Assembly: GCA_964399465.1 (NCBI GenBank)
Contig: CAYNRA010000084.1
Span: 1 to 12,487 of the forward strand
Direction: 5' to 3'
Length of the DNA stretch: 12,487 bases
Source: CAYNRA01 sp964399465
Lineage (GTDB): Bacteria > Bacteroidota > Bacteroidia > Cytophagales > Spirosomataceae
The notes under the pieces are model-generated. The model was not told the origin of the DNA, searched no databases, and saw nothing but the letters and a program-made list of their open reading frames with translations. The number at the start of each line of letters is the position of its first letter. Position 1 is the first letter of the stretch. Positions 1-6,582 of the stretch are shown here, in pieces. Position numbers and translations under genes: made by a program.

Positions 1-2
1 CA

Positions 3-449
3 ATGCAAAAAATATCAAATAAAATAGAAGATAAACCCCATTTTTACAGTGATTTCCCCTACCGCGTGCGCTATGCAGATGTGGATCAAATGGGGTATAT
101 GTATTACGGGAATTATGCAAGACTATACGAAATTGGCCGCGTTGAAGCCATCCGAAATTTAGGACTTCGTTACCGTGATTTTGAAGATGCAGGTGTGATG
201 ATGCCTGTTTATGAGAATACTTCTCGCTATTTGAAACCCATTAGATACGACGAACTCATACAAATACGGGTACACATTCGGGATATTCCTAAAGTTCGGA
301 TTGTATTTTCGTATGAAATATTCAACGAGGAAGGAGAGCTTGTACACACAGGAGAAACCACGCTTGTATTTGTCGAAATGGCAACGAATAAGATTATTCC
401 TACGCCTAAATCTATCATTGAGCGAATACTGCCTTTTTTTTCAAGTTAA
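3..449 (+). CDS. YbgC-like acyl-CoA thioesterase (4HBT hotdog fold)
   Basis: The 148-residue product fits the single-domain 4-hydroxybenzoyl-CoA thioesterase/YbgC family, which hydrolyses acyl-CoA thioesters in the cytosol. The signature lies at residues 24-46: Y24-A-D-V-D28-Q-M-G, then Y34-Y-G-N37-Y38 and E43. D28 sits where the family has its catalytic aspartate, and N37-Y38 corresponds to the usual N-Y before the long hotdog helix. Residues 55-145 supply the expected beta-sheet pattern, and the length is normal for the family. The ATG lies two bases into the window, so a start further upstream cannot be excluded, but residues 1-17 already precede the fold. The next gene begins within 3-9 bases of the stop, so the two are probably cotranscribed. 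The physiological acyl-CoA substrate cannot be read from the sequence. Confidence 0.9.
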   Translation: MQKISNKIEDKPHFYSDFPYRVRYADVDQMGYMYYGNYARLYEIGRVEAIRNLGLRYRDFEDAGVMMPVYENTSRYLKPIRYDELIQIRVHIRDIPKVRIVFSYEIFNEEGELVHTGETTLVFVEMATNKIIPTPKSIIERILPFFSS

Positions 450-458
450 TTTGTGCCT

Positions 459-1367
459 ATGCAAAAAGTGAAATTATACTTTCTTCAGCTGTGCCGTATC
501 CTTAAAAAAGTTTACTTTTTCAAGAGTGAGGTTTCTCTTTATGATTTTTTTAAAATTTTATGGGAGAAAATTGTCACTTTCGATATAGATCAACGTGCTG
601 CGGCTGTTTCATTTAGTTTAATTTTAGCTATTTTTCCAGGCATTTTATTCCTTTTTACTCTTATCCCGTATTTTCCAATTGAAAATCTAGATGTCATAAT
701 CTTGACTTTCTTGGAATCCATTTTACCAGCGGGACTTTACAAAGCGGTTGCAAGTACGATTGAAGAAATCGTGAATAAAAAACGTTCGGATATATTATCT
801 ATTGGTTTTTTATTCACGATTTATGCCGCAACAAATGGTATGATGGCTTTGATGCGTGCATTCAATATGACATTGGAAACCGACGAAAAAAGAAGTTTTT
901 TCAAAGCTCGCTGGATTGCTTTCTTATTAACTATCAACCTCATATTTGTCTTATTAATTGCCGTCCTTATTTTAATTGTTGGCAAGCTAATAATTTCCTA
1001 TCTCGTTGATTTTCAGTTAATTAATCCAGACAATACATTGTTTTGGATTCATTTACTACAAAATATTTCCACTTTTCTCATTCTCTTCGTAGGTATTGCT
1101 GTCATTTATTATTTTGCAACGAATGCCAGCCCCAAACCTAAGTTCTTTAATATTGGTGCGTTTTTAGCAGCTATCCTTTGTATTTTTGCTACCAATGGTT
1201 TCTCTTATTATTTATCCAATTTTAGCTCCTACAACAAACTTTACGGTTCCATCGGGACGCTCATCGGTTTGATGATTTGGATATACCTCGTCTGTTTGAT
1301 ACTCATTTTAGGATTTGAGATCAATTTTAGTTACCGCGCTGCCGCCTTATCGAAAAAGAAATCCTAA
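459..1367 (+). CDS. YihY/BrkB-family inner membrane protein
   Basis: This is a polytopic membrane protein of about 302 residues with roughly six hydrophobic segments (near residues 48-70, 113-133, 151-178, 193-220, 230-253 and 263-290). Family hallmarks are visible: D-Q-R-A-A-A-V-S-F-S before the first helix, followed by a phenylalanine- and proline-containing helix, and near the C terminus Y-G-S-I-G-T-L-I-G leading into I-W-I-Y-L and then L-G-F-E-I-N. YihY proteins (formerly misnamed RNase BN) have no settled biochemical function. I chose ATG 459; a GTG two codons upstream (453) is in frame and also possible. It follows the thioesterase by only 9 bases. Its stop codon interlocks with that of the convergent tcdA, sharing four bases. 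Confidence 0.88.
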   Translation: MQKVKLYFLQLCRILKKVYFFKSEVSLYDFFKILWEKIVTFDIDQRAAAVSFSLILAIFPGILFLFTLIPYFPIENLDVIILTFLESILPAGLYKAVASTIEEIVNKKRSDILSIGFLFTIYAATNGMMALMRAFNMTLETDEKRSFFKARWIAFLLTINLIFVLLIAVLILIVGKLIISYLVDFQLINPDNTLFWIHLLQNISTFLILFVGIAVIYYFATNASPKPKFFNIGAFLAAILCIFATNGFSYYLSNFSSYNKLYGSIGTLIGLMIWIYLVCLILILGFEINFSYRAAALSKKKS

Positions 1368-2149
1368 TTTTTCTTTTGCAGTTTTGGTTTGGGTAAATTT
1401 TTAGGTCTTCCCACCTTTTCGATCTCCAAATTCAAAAGTTCACGAATAGCAACAGAAGCAACGACACCGCCAAAGGCAGCGGGCAAATACGAGATTGTTC
1501 CGTAAGCAGAACGTTTAAAATTCGACCCGTCTGTCATTAATAATGACTCCTTATCTGTTTTTTCAATCGAATAAACCGCTGTAATTCCCTTTCCTACACC
1601 CAATTTTTTGATACGCTTTCGGATATATTGGGCAAAACCACACGAGTACGTCTCGAATAAATCGGCGATACGAATTTGCGTAGGGTCTATTTTTCCACCC
1701 GCACCCATGGAGCTGACAATCCGAAGATTTTTTTCATACGCAGTCGCCAATAACAATAATTTGGGAGTGATGCTATCAATACAATCTAGGACAAAATCAA
1801 AAGGTTCTGTTAAAATTTCTTCGAATTTATCCGGTGTCAGAAAAGACTGAATAACGACCAACTCCAAATCTGGATTGATACTTTTTAAACGATCTGCCAT
1901 ATACTCGGCTTTGGGTTGCCCGTGGTTGGTGGCGAGTGCTGGAAGTTGCCGATTTCTATTTGTTGGATCAACGACATCCCCATCTACAATCGTCATTTTA
2001 CCTACGCCCGCCCGACAGATAAATTCAGCAGCAAACGACCCAACGCCGCCCAATCCAACAATTAATACATGTGCATTTTGCAAAATTTCTATTCCTTCGC
2101 TACCTATAAGTGCCTCCGTTCTTCCCAACCATTTTACATCTTTTTCCAT
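1364..2149 (-). CDS. tcdA: tRNA threonylcarbamoyladenosine dehydratase TcdA (ThiF/E1-like)
   Basis: The 261-residue product is an E1-like ATP-dependent enzyme. The TcdA family adenylates and dehydrates t6A37 of ANN-decoding tRNAs to cyclic ct6A. Visible features are the nucleotide-binding loop G32-L-G-G-V-G37, acidic D56-G-D58, the ATP-contacting stretch N64-R-N-R-Q68 with K80, a D-C-I-D motif near 117-120, and G-A-G-G-K-I-D-P-T-Q-I, which closely follows E. coli TcdA. No ubiquitin-like partner gene is nearby, and the length matches TcdA rather than ThiF or MoeB. I chose ATG 2149 because it lies two bases after the tatD stop; an in-frame TTG at 2185 would add 12 residues and overlap tatD. It is probably cotranscribed with the TatD-type gene. 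Confidence 0.93.
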   Translation of the reverse strand: MEKDVKWLGRTEALIGSEGIEILQNAHVLIVGLGGVGSFAAEFICRAGVGKMTIVDGDVVDPTNRNRQLPALATNHGQPKAEYMADRLKSINPDLELVVIQSFLTPDKFEEILTEPFDFVLDCIDSITPKLLLLATAYEKNLRIVSSMGAGGKIDPTQIRIADLFETYSCGFAQYIRKRIKKLGVGKGITAVYSIEKTDKESLLMTDGSNFKRSAYGTISYLPAAFGGVVASVAIRELLNLEIEKVGRPKNLPKPKLQKKN

Positions 2150-2151
2150 CC

Positions 2152-2832
2152 TTACTTTTCCGTTTTTTTTGCGGTAATAAACCAATAATTTTCTTCTATT
2201 GTCTCTTCTAAATTTTTCATATCAATATGAAACTTTTGCGCAACTTCCTGATATACAGATAGAATAGATACATTTTCAAGCGTATCTGTCTCAACAAATA
2301 ATTGCTCTTTCCACTGCGCATAAAACGCATCATCCCAAGAGGCATGTAATTTCTGCCCCATCGAAAGGTAAAAACCTCGACGAAGCAATTGTTCTGCCAC
2401 TACTTTATTTTTAGCAAAGCCATGAATGACCAACGGGACAGACGGGCGAAGTACTTTTTGTATCCCAATCAAGGCATCAAATGCTTTTACACAATGAATG
2501 ATAACTGGTATTTCGAGATTTTCTGCCAGCCGAATTTGTTTCCGAAATACCTCTTCTTGAAGCAGCCGAGGAGTTGCACAAAGTGCATCAAGCCCACATT
2601 CCCCAATAGCTTTTACTCGTTTATCTTGCGAGATTTCTTCTAATTTTGCCAATTGCAAAGCCATGGATTCCGAGGTACAATGCCACGGATGTATGCCTAC
2701 CGAAAAATACCCTTCGTCGGCGGGAAGTTCCCATGTTTCGAGCTCCGTTACATCACTTGGAAGCAGAACATTTTGAATCGAGAGAGTATTTTCTGCCTCA
2801 AAAAGTGTGTGTGTATGTATATTTACTAACAA
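2152..2832 (-). CDS. TatD-family metal-dependent hydrolase, TTG start
   Basis: The 226-residue protein belongs to the TatD amidohydrolase-type TIM-barrel family, whose characterised members are metal-dependent DNases or tRNA-quality nucleases. Metal-ligand candidates are H6 and H8 (H-T-H-T), E78 (A-I-G-E-C-G-L-D), H113 (I-I-H-C), H137 (V-I-H-G) and D183 (E-T-D-T). It is shorter than E. coli TatD (about 260), as is common for this phylum. The H-T-H motif is five codons from the N terminus, and no ATG or GTG lies between it and an in-frame TAA upstream, so TTG at 2832 is the only reasonable start. It is followed after two bases by tcdA and is divergent from the GNAT gene. Confidence 0.9.
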   Translation of the reverse strand: MLVNIHTHTLFEAENTLSIQNVLLPSDVTELETWELPADEGYFSVGIHPWHCTSESMALQLAKLEEISQDKRVKAIGECGLDALCATPRLLQEEVFRKQIRLAENLEIPVIIHCVKAFDALIGIQKVLRPSVPLVIHGFAKNKVVAEQLLRRGFYLSMGQKLHASWDDAFYAQWKEQLFVETDTLENVSILSVYQEVAQKFHIDMKNLEETIEENYWFITAKKTEK

Positions 2833-2840
2833 GTCGTATG

Positions 2841-2848
2841 TATTTTTG
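2841..2848 (+). promoter_or_regulatory. Bacteroidota -7 motif upstream of the GNAT gene
   Basis: TATTTTTG fits the Bacteroidota -7 consensus TAnnTTTG exactly and lies 23 bases before the GNAT start codon. I see no TTTG at the usual -33 distance, so the assignment rests on the -7 box and its position in the 39-bp divergent gap. Confidence 0.4.
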
Positions 2849-2871
2849 GATGAACTGTAAAATTACAAAAA

Positions 2872-3336
2872 ATGGATATACATTTTGAGGTAAAAGCCTT
2901 TGATTCGCTCACGGTCAATGAACTTTACCAAGTTTTGGGACTTCGCCAAGCTGTTTTTATCGTGGAGCAAGCTTGTCTTTTTCAGGACATAGATGGACAA
3001 GATGCAGACGCCTTGCATTGTTTAGGAAAAGACAAAACTGGAAGAATTGTTGGGTACACCCGTCTTTTTGCCAAAGATGTATCCTATGCAGGATATGTTT
3101 CGATTGGTCGCGTGGTAACAGCACAAGACGTCCGCAAATCGGGGATTGGAAGAACTTTGATGGAATTTTCCATACAACATTGTCAAAAACTTTGGGGCAA
3201 AGAACCTATCAAAATTGGAGCACAGTCCTATCTAAAAAAGTTCTATGGTTCGTTGGGTTTTGAAGATACGGGAATAGACTATATAGAAGATGGTATTCCG
3301 CATGTATATATGATTTATACGCCTGTACATACGTAA
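2872..3336 (+). CDS. ElaA-like GNAT-family N-acetyltransferase
   Basis: This 154-residue protein aligns over its whole length with E. coli ElaA, a GNAT acetyltransferase of unknown substrate. Shared landmarks are L-R-Q-A-V-F-I-V-E-Q near residues 25-34, D-I-D-G-Q-D (39-44), the acetyl-CoA-binding beta4/motif A region I-G-R-V-V-T followed by R-K-S-G-I-G-R (pyrophosphate loop, about 89-95), G-A-Q near 122 and the C-terminal E-D-G-I-P-H. The ATG is preceded by a good -7 box. The gene stands alone between a divergent TatD-type gene and a convergent carbonic anhydrase gene. Acetyl transfer from acetyl-CoA is the expected reaction; the acceptor is not predictable. Confidence 0.9.
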   Translation: MDIHFEVKAFDSLTVNELYQVLGLRQAVFIVEQACLFQDIDGQDADALHCLGKDKTGRIVGYTRLFAKDVSYAGYVSIGRVVTAQDVRKSGIGRTLMEFSIQHCQKLWGKEPIKIGAQSYLKKFYGSLGFEDTGIDYIEDGIPHVYMIYTPVHT

Positions 3337-3351
3337 TTCGAACATGAAAAG

Positions 3352-3395
3352 AAAACCAAAAGAGACGGGTATAGAATACAGTCTCTTTTGGTTTT
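3352..3395. terminator. Perfect 15-bp hairpin, bidirectional terminator
   Basis: AAAACCAAAAGAGAC (3352-3366) is followed, after a 14-base loop, by its exact complement (3381-3395). The stem begins with A-tracts on one arm and ends with T-tracts on the other, so a rho-independent-like terminator would form in both directions. It sits exactly between the converging GNAT and carbonic anhydrase genes, and its right arm overlaps the first two bases (on the + strand) of the anhydrase stop codon. Confidence 0.85.
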
Positions 3396-4080
3396 ATAAT
3401 AACATTGAGTGCGGTGTTGTGGGATTGTCGCTATCCAAAGGTCTTTTTTCCACACGAAATACGCGTTCAATAAAGCTAGTATCACCCGGATTTACATCCA
3501 AAATAGATTCAATCAAACCGGTATTTAGATTGAGTAACCAACCGTGTAAATAGATTTCTTCTCCGTGATTCCACGCATGTTGAACAATGGTGGTTTTAGC
3601 TAGATTACGGACTTGCTCCACGATATTCAGTTTAGTCAGTTCAAAAATACGTTCTTCTTCGTCTTCAATTGCCTCTAATTTTTCTTCGTATTTGGCATAC
3701 GTATCTTTGATACTTCGCAACCATTTATTGATAAGCCCCAAATCTTTGTTTCCCATTGCAGCTTTTACACCGCCACAACCTGTATGTCCTACGACCATAA
3801 TGTGCTTTACTTTAAGCACTTCCACCGCATATTGGAGAACACTGAGCATATTTAAGTCCGTATGAATGACCAAATTGGCTACATTTCTATGCACAAAAAT
3901 TTGACCGGGTTGCGTATTGGTCAGTAGATCTGCGGGAGCACGACTATCGGCACATCCAATCCATAAAAATTCAGGATTTTGGTCAGTGGCAAGTTTTTGA
4001 AAATATTCAGGGGATACCTCCTGGGTACGTTCTGCCCAACGTTTGTTTTCTTCGAGTAGTTTGAGGTAATTTGGAGTCAT
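3394..4080 (-). CDS. can: Beta-class carbonic anhydrase
   Basis: The 228-residue protein is a beta-carbonic anhydrase, a cytosolic zinc enzyme that interconverts CO2 and bicarbonate. Ligands are plain to see: C43-A-D45-S-R47 supplies one zinc cysteine and the catalytic Asp-Arg dyad, and H99-T-G-C102-G-G supplies the other histidine and cysteine. Their spacing matches E. coli Can almost residue for residue, and the length is close (Can has 220). No signal peptide is present. ATG 4080 starts directly into the N-terminal helices typical of the family. It converges on the GNAT gene through the shared hairpin and is divergent from the methyltransferase across a 297-bp gap. Confidence 0.96.
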   Translation of the reverse strand: MTPNYLKLLEENKRWAERTQEVSPEYFQKLATDQNPEFLWIGCADSRAPADLLTNTQPGQIFVHRNVANLVIHTDLNMLSVLQYAVEVLKVKHIMVVGHTGCGGVKAAMGNKDLGLINKWLRSIKDTYAKYEEKLEAIEDEEERIFELTKLNIVEQVRNLAKTTIVQHAWNHGEEIYLHGWLLNLNTGLIESILDVNPGDTSFIERVFRVEKRPLDSDNPTTPHSMLL

Positions 4081-4377
4081 GGTTGCTTATTTTATACCTA
4101 TCCTATTTGTGAACTTTTGTATGATTTATTCTACTAAAGACTGGTGTAACATTCAAAATCAAACGTATGGTTACTTCAAGAAAGAAAGCTCTGAAAACCA
4201 GCTTAAATTTTCAATCGGTGCATTTACAAAAATAGCAAAATGTATCTGCTTTAAATAGAATAGATTTCTTGTAAAACCAATAGCAACAGTTTCAAGTAAA
4301 TAAAAAATAGTAGAGGTTGAGTTTATTTTTTTTCATATTTGTAGTACGAAATAGATACCACCGAGAAAACCCTACCA
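4081..4377. other. Divergent intergenic region, no gene seen
   Basis: This gap separates the carbonic anhydrase (leftward) from the methyltransferase (rightward). I see no RNA gene or convincing small ORF. Leftward -7 candidates matching TAnnTTTG are TACGTTTG (4167-4160) and TATTTTTG (4234-4227). A rightward near-match CATATTTG lies at 4334-4341, about 37 bases before the methyltransferase ATG, with a TTG 14 bases upstream of it. None has a well-spaced -33 element. Confidence 0.45.
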
Positions 4378-5589
4378 ATGGAATCCGAGTTTACGCTTGC
4401 CTTTTTTATTACAGCAAATGAAGTTGCGAGAAAGGAAAAAATCGAAAAAAGCAGTCAATATATTTTAAAAAATCCATTAAAACTTCCGAAAGACCAACTT
4501 ACTGCGGTTATTCAACAACACGAATTTTTAGAAAGAGCGCCTCAAAAATTAGGCATTTTAGCTGAAAAATACCCACTTGTTGGGCCACCCGGTGTTTCTT
4601 TGGAACAAGCTTCCTCTTTTATAACTGCAAATATAAAATCCTCTCTAATAAAGAATTACGAAACCATTCTTGACTTAACGGGTGGTTTTGGCATTGATAC
4701 ACTCTCATTCGCTAAGAATGCGCAGCGTGTCACGTATGTTGAACAGAATGACCTATTAGCGCAAATTGTACAGCATAATTTTTCTTTGATGGATGTCTCA
4801 AACGTTGACTTTCATGTAAAAACAGCGGAGGTATACTTATCAGAAATAAACCAACGATTTGACTGTGTATATCTTGATCCTGCGAGGCGATCAGTTGATA
4901 ACCAAAAACTGGTTCGAATAGCGGATTTATCTCCCAATTTCATCGAAATTTCAAATCAAATTTGGAATATTACTGACCATGTTTTACTGAAGCTTTCGCC
5001 CATGATAGATTTAGCTCAAATGCAACGCGAAGTGAGTAATATTCGAGAAATTTTCGTTGTTGGCGTTAAAAATGAAGTGAAAGAAGTACTTCTCATGCTA
5101 GAAAAAGGGTGGAATTCATCTCCTATTATTCAGACTCTGAATTATATAAACGAAGAAAAAACACAAACTTTATCATTTGCTCAAAAACAAGAAAATACCT
5201 CTTTTTGCCCCATCGGAAACCCAAAAAAGTATATTTATGAACCCAATGCACCTATACTTAAAAGTGGCGGTTTCAATGAAATAGGACTCCAATTTGGATT
5301 AATCAAACTGGCAACGCACTCACATTTATATACGTCCGATAGTTGTATTTCTGACTTTCCTGGGCGAATATTTGAAGTGCTAGACATTTTAAAACCCAAA
5401 AAAGAAGTCCTTCAGAAACAGCTTGGTAAACCTATATTTGCCAACATCATCTCTCGTAATTTTGGTGAAAACGGCGAGAAAATTGCGAAAAAATTCCAAA
5501 TAAAAACAAAAGATGATGTTACATATTTGCTTTTCACTCAACTCAATGATGAAAAAAAAGTGGCTATTTGGGCTAAAAAACATACATAA
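4378..5589 (+). CDS. Class I SAM-dependent methyltransferase with THUMP-like C-terminal domain
   Basis: This is a 403-residue cytosolic protein. After an N-terminal helical part (1-95) comes a Rossmann methyltransferase core. Motif I is D99-L-T-G-G-F-G-I-D107, E122 ends the second strand as the probable ribose-binding acid, and D167-P-A-R-R171 is a motif IV variant common in this Bacteroidota family. The last 75 residues (I-S-D-F-P-G-R then A-N-I-I-S-R-N-F-G) resemble the THUMP-like domain found fused to these enzymes. THUMP domains bind RNA, so tRNA or rRNA is the likely substrate, but the modified base is unknown. The gene is not in an operon; its stop lies 11 bases from the convergent LytTR gene. 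Confidence 0.85.
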   Translation: MESEFTLAFFITANEVARKEKIEKSSQYILKNPLKLPKDQLTAVIQQHEFLERAPQKLGILAEKYPLVGPPGVSLEQASSFITANIKSSLIKNYETILDLTGGFGIDTLSFAKNAQRVTYVEQNDLLAQIVQHNFSLMDVSNVDFHVKTAEVYLSEINQRFDCVYLDPARRSVDNQKLVRIADLSPNFIEISNQIWNITDHVLLKLSPMIDLAQMQREVSNIREIFVVGVKNEVKEVLLMLEKGWNSSPIIQTLNYINEEKTQTLSFAQKQENTSFCPIGNPKKYIYEPNAPILKSGGFNEIGLQFGLIKLATHSHLYTSDSCISDFPGRIFEVLDILKPKKEVLQKQLGKPIFANIISRNFGENGEKIAKKFQIKTKDDVTYLLFTQLNDEKKVAIWAKKHT

Positions 5590-5600
5590 TCAGTAAAATG

Positions 5601-5915
5601 CTAGCTTTTTATAAATTTACTTTTTAGCACATCAGCATATTTTCGAAAGCGTCGCCGAGAAACGGGAATACTTTGCCCGTCAATCATTTCTACCTGAAAC
5701 ATTTCTCCTTTTTTCTCAACAGAACGTATGTATAAAGCATTCACTAACCAACTTCGGTGTAAACGAAGATAGAGTTTCGACTCTTGATAAAATTTTGTTT
5801 CAAATTTTTTCATCGTATATGAAAAGACTTCATTTTTGCCATTTTCATACACAAACAATGTATAGTTTTTGATAGCTTGGCAATATAAGATTTTATTTGT
5901 AGAATCGTTTTGCAT
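5601..5915 (-). CDS. Stand-alone LytTR DNA-binding domain protein
   Basis: The whole 104-residue protein is one LytTR domain, the beta-sheet DNA-binding module of LytR/AgrA-type regulators. Diagnostic stretches are I9-L-Y-C near the N terminus, R51-L-H-R-S-W-L-V-N59 in the middle, and I83-P-V-S-R-R-R-F-R-K-Y93 at the end, which carries the conserved basic recognition segment. There is no response-regulator receiver domain, membrane segment or signal peptide, so it cannot be a classical two-component output on its own. It is the last gene of a leftward run that includes two predicted membrane sensors. Two copies of CTATTTG with a 19-base spacer precede it (within about 5950-5980 on the complementary strand) and might be a binding or promoter element. 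ATG 5915 is the only sensible start. Confidence 0.88.
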   Translation of the reverse strand: MQNDSTNKILYCQAIKNYTLFVYENGKNEVFSYTMKKFETKFYQESKLYLRLHRSWLVNALYIRSVEKKGEMFQVEMIDGQSIPVSRRRFRKYADVLKSKFIKS

Positions 5916-5960
5916 ACTTTTCTTCTTCTATGATGTTTTTTTAAGCAAATAGTCTCCTTG

Positions 5961-5980
5961 AGCTATTTTTACAAATAGCT
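5961..5980. repeat. 8-bp inverted repeat near the LytTR start
   Basis: AGCTATTT, a TTAC loop, then AAATAGCT forms a perfect 8-bp stem 45-65 bases upstream of the LytTR start codon. No T-tract follows on either strand, which favours an operator or leader hairpin over a terminator. Confidence 0.4.
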
Positions 5981-6008
5981 GATTATCAATAATTTAATAA
6001 AAATTATC

Positions 6009-6053
6009 TCAACTGATTGAAGCAGTCAGTTGATTTAGTAAACGGATGTTTAC
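6009..6053 (-). ncRNA. Tandem hairpins, possible structured RNA 3' end or terminator
   Basis: Two adjacent strong hairpins can form. On the - strand GTAAAC-ATCC-GTTTAC (6053-6038) is followed by an 11-bp stem with one G-U or mismatch position and a three-base CTT loop (6033-6009), and then by GATAATTTTTATT. That order suggests the 3' end of a leftward transcript, either the mRNA of the small ORF at 6121-6300 or a separate small RNA. The T-run is interrupted, so termination would be imperfect. I recognise no named RNA family. Confidence 0.35.
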
Positions 6054-6120
6054 ACGCAGTGCAGAAAACCAGTAGAAACGTCTTTTGTGTGTCCTACTAC
6101 GAACCTGTTAGAGCTCTTTT

Positions 6121-6300
6121 TCATGATTCCTTTTCTTCTTCGATGGACAATTTCTTCATTTTTTTTACGATTAATTTTGAGATATGATTTAATTGTGAAC
6201 GAGCGATTTGCAATAAAATGAACGTATCCCTTTTCATACGGACATCTCCAGAAATGGCAACTTCTATTTTTTCATACAAAGAAGAAAATAACTTCTTCAA
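6121..6300 (-). CDS. Possible small helical basic protein, TTG start or 5'-broken gene
   Basis: An open frame of 59 codons ends with TGA at 6121-6123. Its translation is protein-like: mixed helical segments, K-R-D-T-F near residues 23-27, I-S-K-L-I-V-K-K-M near 40-48 and an acidic end. An upstream in-frame TGA (6307-6309) leaves TTG 6300 as the longest start; the first ATG is at 6237 and would give 38 residues. A nearby ATG (6317) is in a different frame and stops after six codons, which could mean a frameshifted 5' end. A second short frame starts at ATG 6124, overlapping this stop as ATGA, and runs 24 codons to 6050. No family is recognised. It shares strand with the membrane pair and the LytTR gene. 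It may be real, a remnant or chance. Confidence 0.3.
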   Translation of the reverse strand: MKKLFSSLYEKIEVAISGDVRMKRDTFILLQIARSQLNHISKLIVKKMKKLSIEEEKES

Positions 6301-6458
6301 TTGCTTTCAAATCGCATTTCAAAAGTCCACGATAAAAGTGAAAAAATAAATAATTATTGTGTTTATTGTGTTTCAACTTATGTTTCACATTTGATACACA
6401 TATATATAACTAACTTATTTTCAATTAATTAAATACATTTCACAGAAAATAATTATTT

Positions 6459-6466
6459 CAAATATA
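6459..6466 (-). promoter_or_regulatory. Candidate -7 promoter motif, leftward
   Basis: The - strand reads TATATTTG, an exact TAnnTTTG match. It lies in the gap after the membrane-protein terminator and could drive the small ORF at 6121-6300 and perhaps LytTR. No -33 TTTG is seen at the normal distance, and TATATTTG can arise by chance in such AT-rich DNA. Confidence 0.3.
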
Positions 6467-6501
6467 GATGGCATTTATTTTTTCTCGACATGCGTAAACT
6501 T

Positions 6502-6534
6502 CCATTAGACTTGCAAAATGATTTGTTCTAATGG
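6502..6534. repeat. 8-bp inverted repeat with nested inner stem
   Basis: CCATTAGA (6502-6509) and TCTAATGG (6527-6534) are exact complements across 17 bases, which themselves contain CAAA-ATGA-TTTG (6514-6525). It lies directly beyond the terminator of the membrane gene. It could be a backup terminator stem, or an operator for the leftward transcript starting nearby. Confidence 0.35.
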
Positions 6535-6549
6535 CCTAAAATTGACATA

Positions 6550-6576
6550 AAAAAAGGAGGCTATACCTCCTTTTTT
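6550..6576 (-). terminator. Rho-independent terminator of the 435-residue membrane protein gene
   Basis: AAAAAAGGAGG (6550-6560), loop CTATA, then CCTCCTTTTTT (6566-6576). Read on the - strand it is a G/C-rich 5-bp core within an 11-bp stem, ending in a run of seven T. It lies seven bases past the stop codon of the gene ending at 6583, and is symmetric enough to act in both directions. Confidence 0.85.
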
Positions 6577-6582
6577 ATTTTC

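Larger units (their letters stand above)
5916..6582. other. Long intergenic region with small ORF, hairpins and terminator
   Basis: These 667 bases separate the LytTR gene from the membrane-protein pair. Contents, detailed in their own entries, are an 8-bp hairpin at 5961-5980, a tandem hairpin block at 6009-6053, a leftward small ORF at 6121-6300, a leftward -7 motif at 6459-6466, an inverted repeat at 6502-6534 and a strong terminator at 6550-6576. The stretch 6050-6124 is less AT-rich than its surroundings and open in two leftward frames. The rest is very AT-rich, with nothing recognisable. Confidence 0.6.

Noticed and set aside
453..458. GTG 453 as the YihY-like start
   Set aside because: It is possible, but ATG 459 two codons later is the commoner start codon and loses no conserved sequence.
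1608..2177. Two rightward open frames of 80 and 100 codons inside tcdA
   Set aside because: They lie antisense to a well-supported enzyme gene, and their translations show no recognisable domain or sensible start context.
4160..4234. Leftward -7 motifs TACGTTTG and TATTTTTG before the carbonic anhydrase gene as definite promoters
   Set aside because: Neither has a TTTG at the -33 distance, and the DNA is AT-rich enough for chance matches; they are mentioned only in the gap entry.
5592..5629. Terminator between the methyltransferase and LytTR genes (AGTAAA/TTTACT or TGCTA/TAGCA)
   Set aside because: The arms are only 5-6 bp with long loops, mostly A/T, and would fall inside the LytTR coding end.
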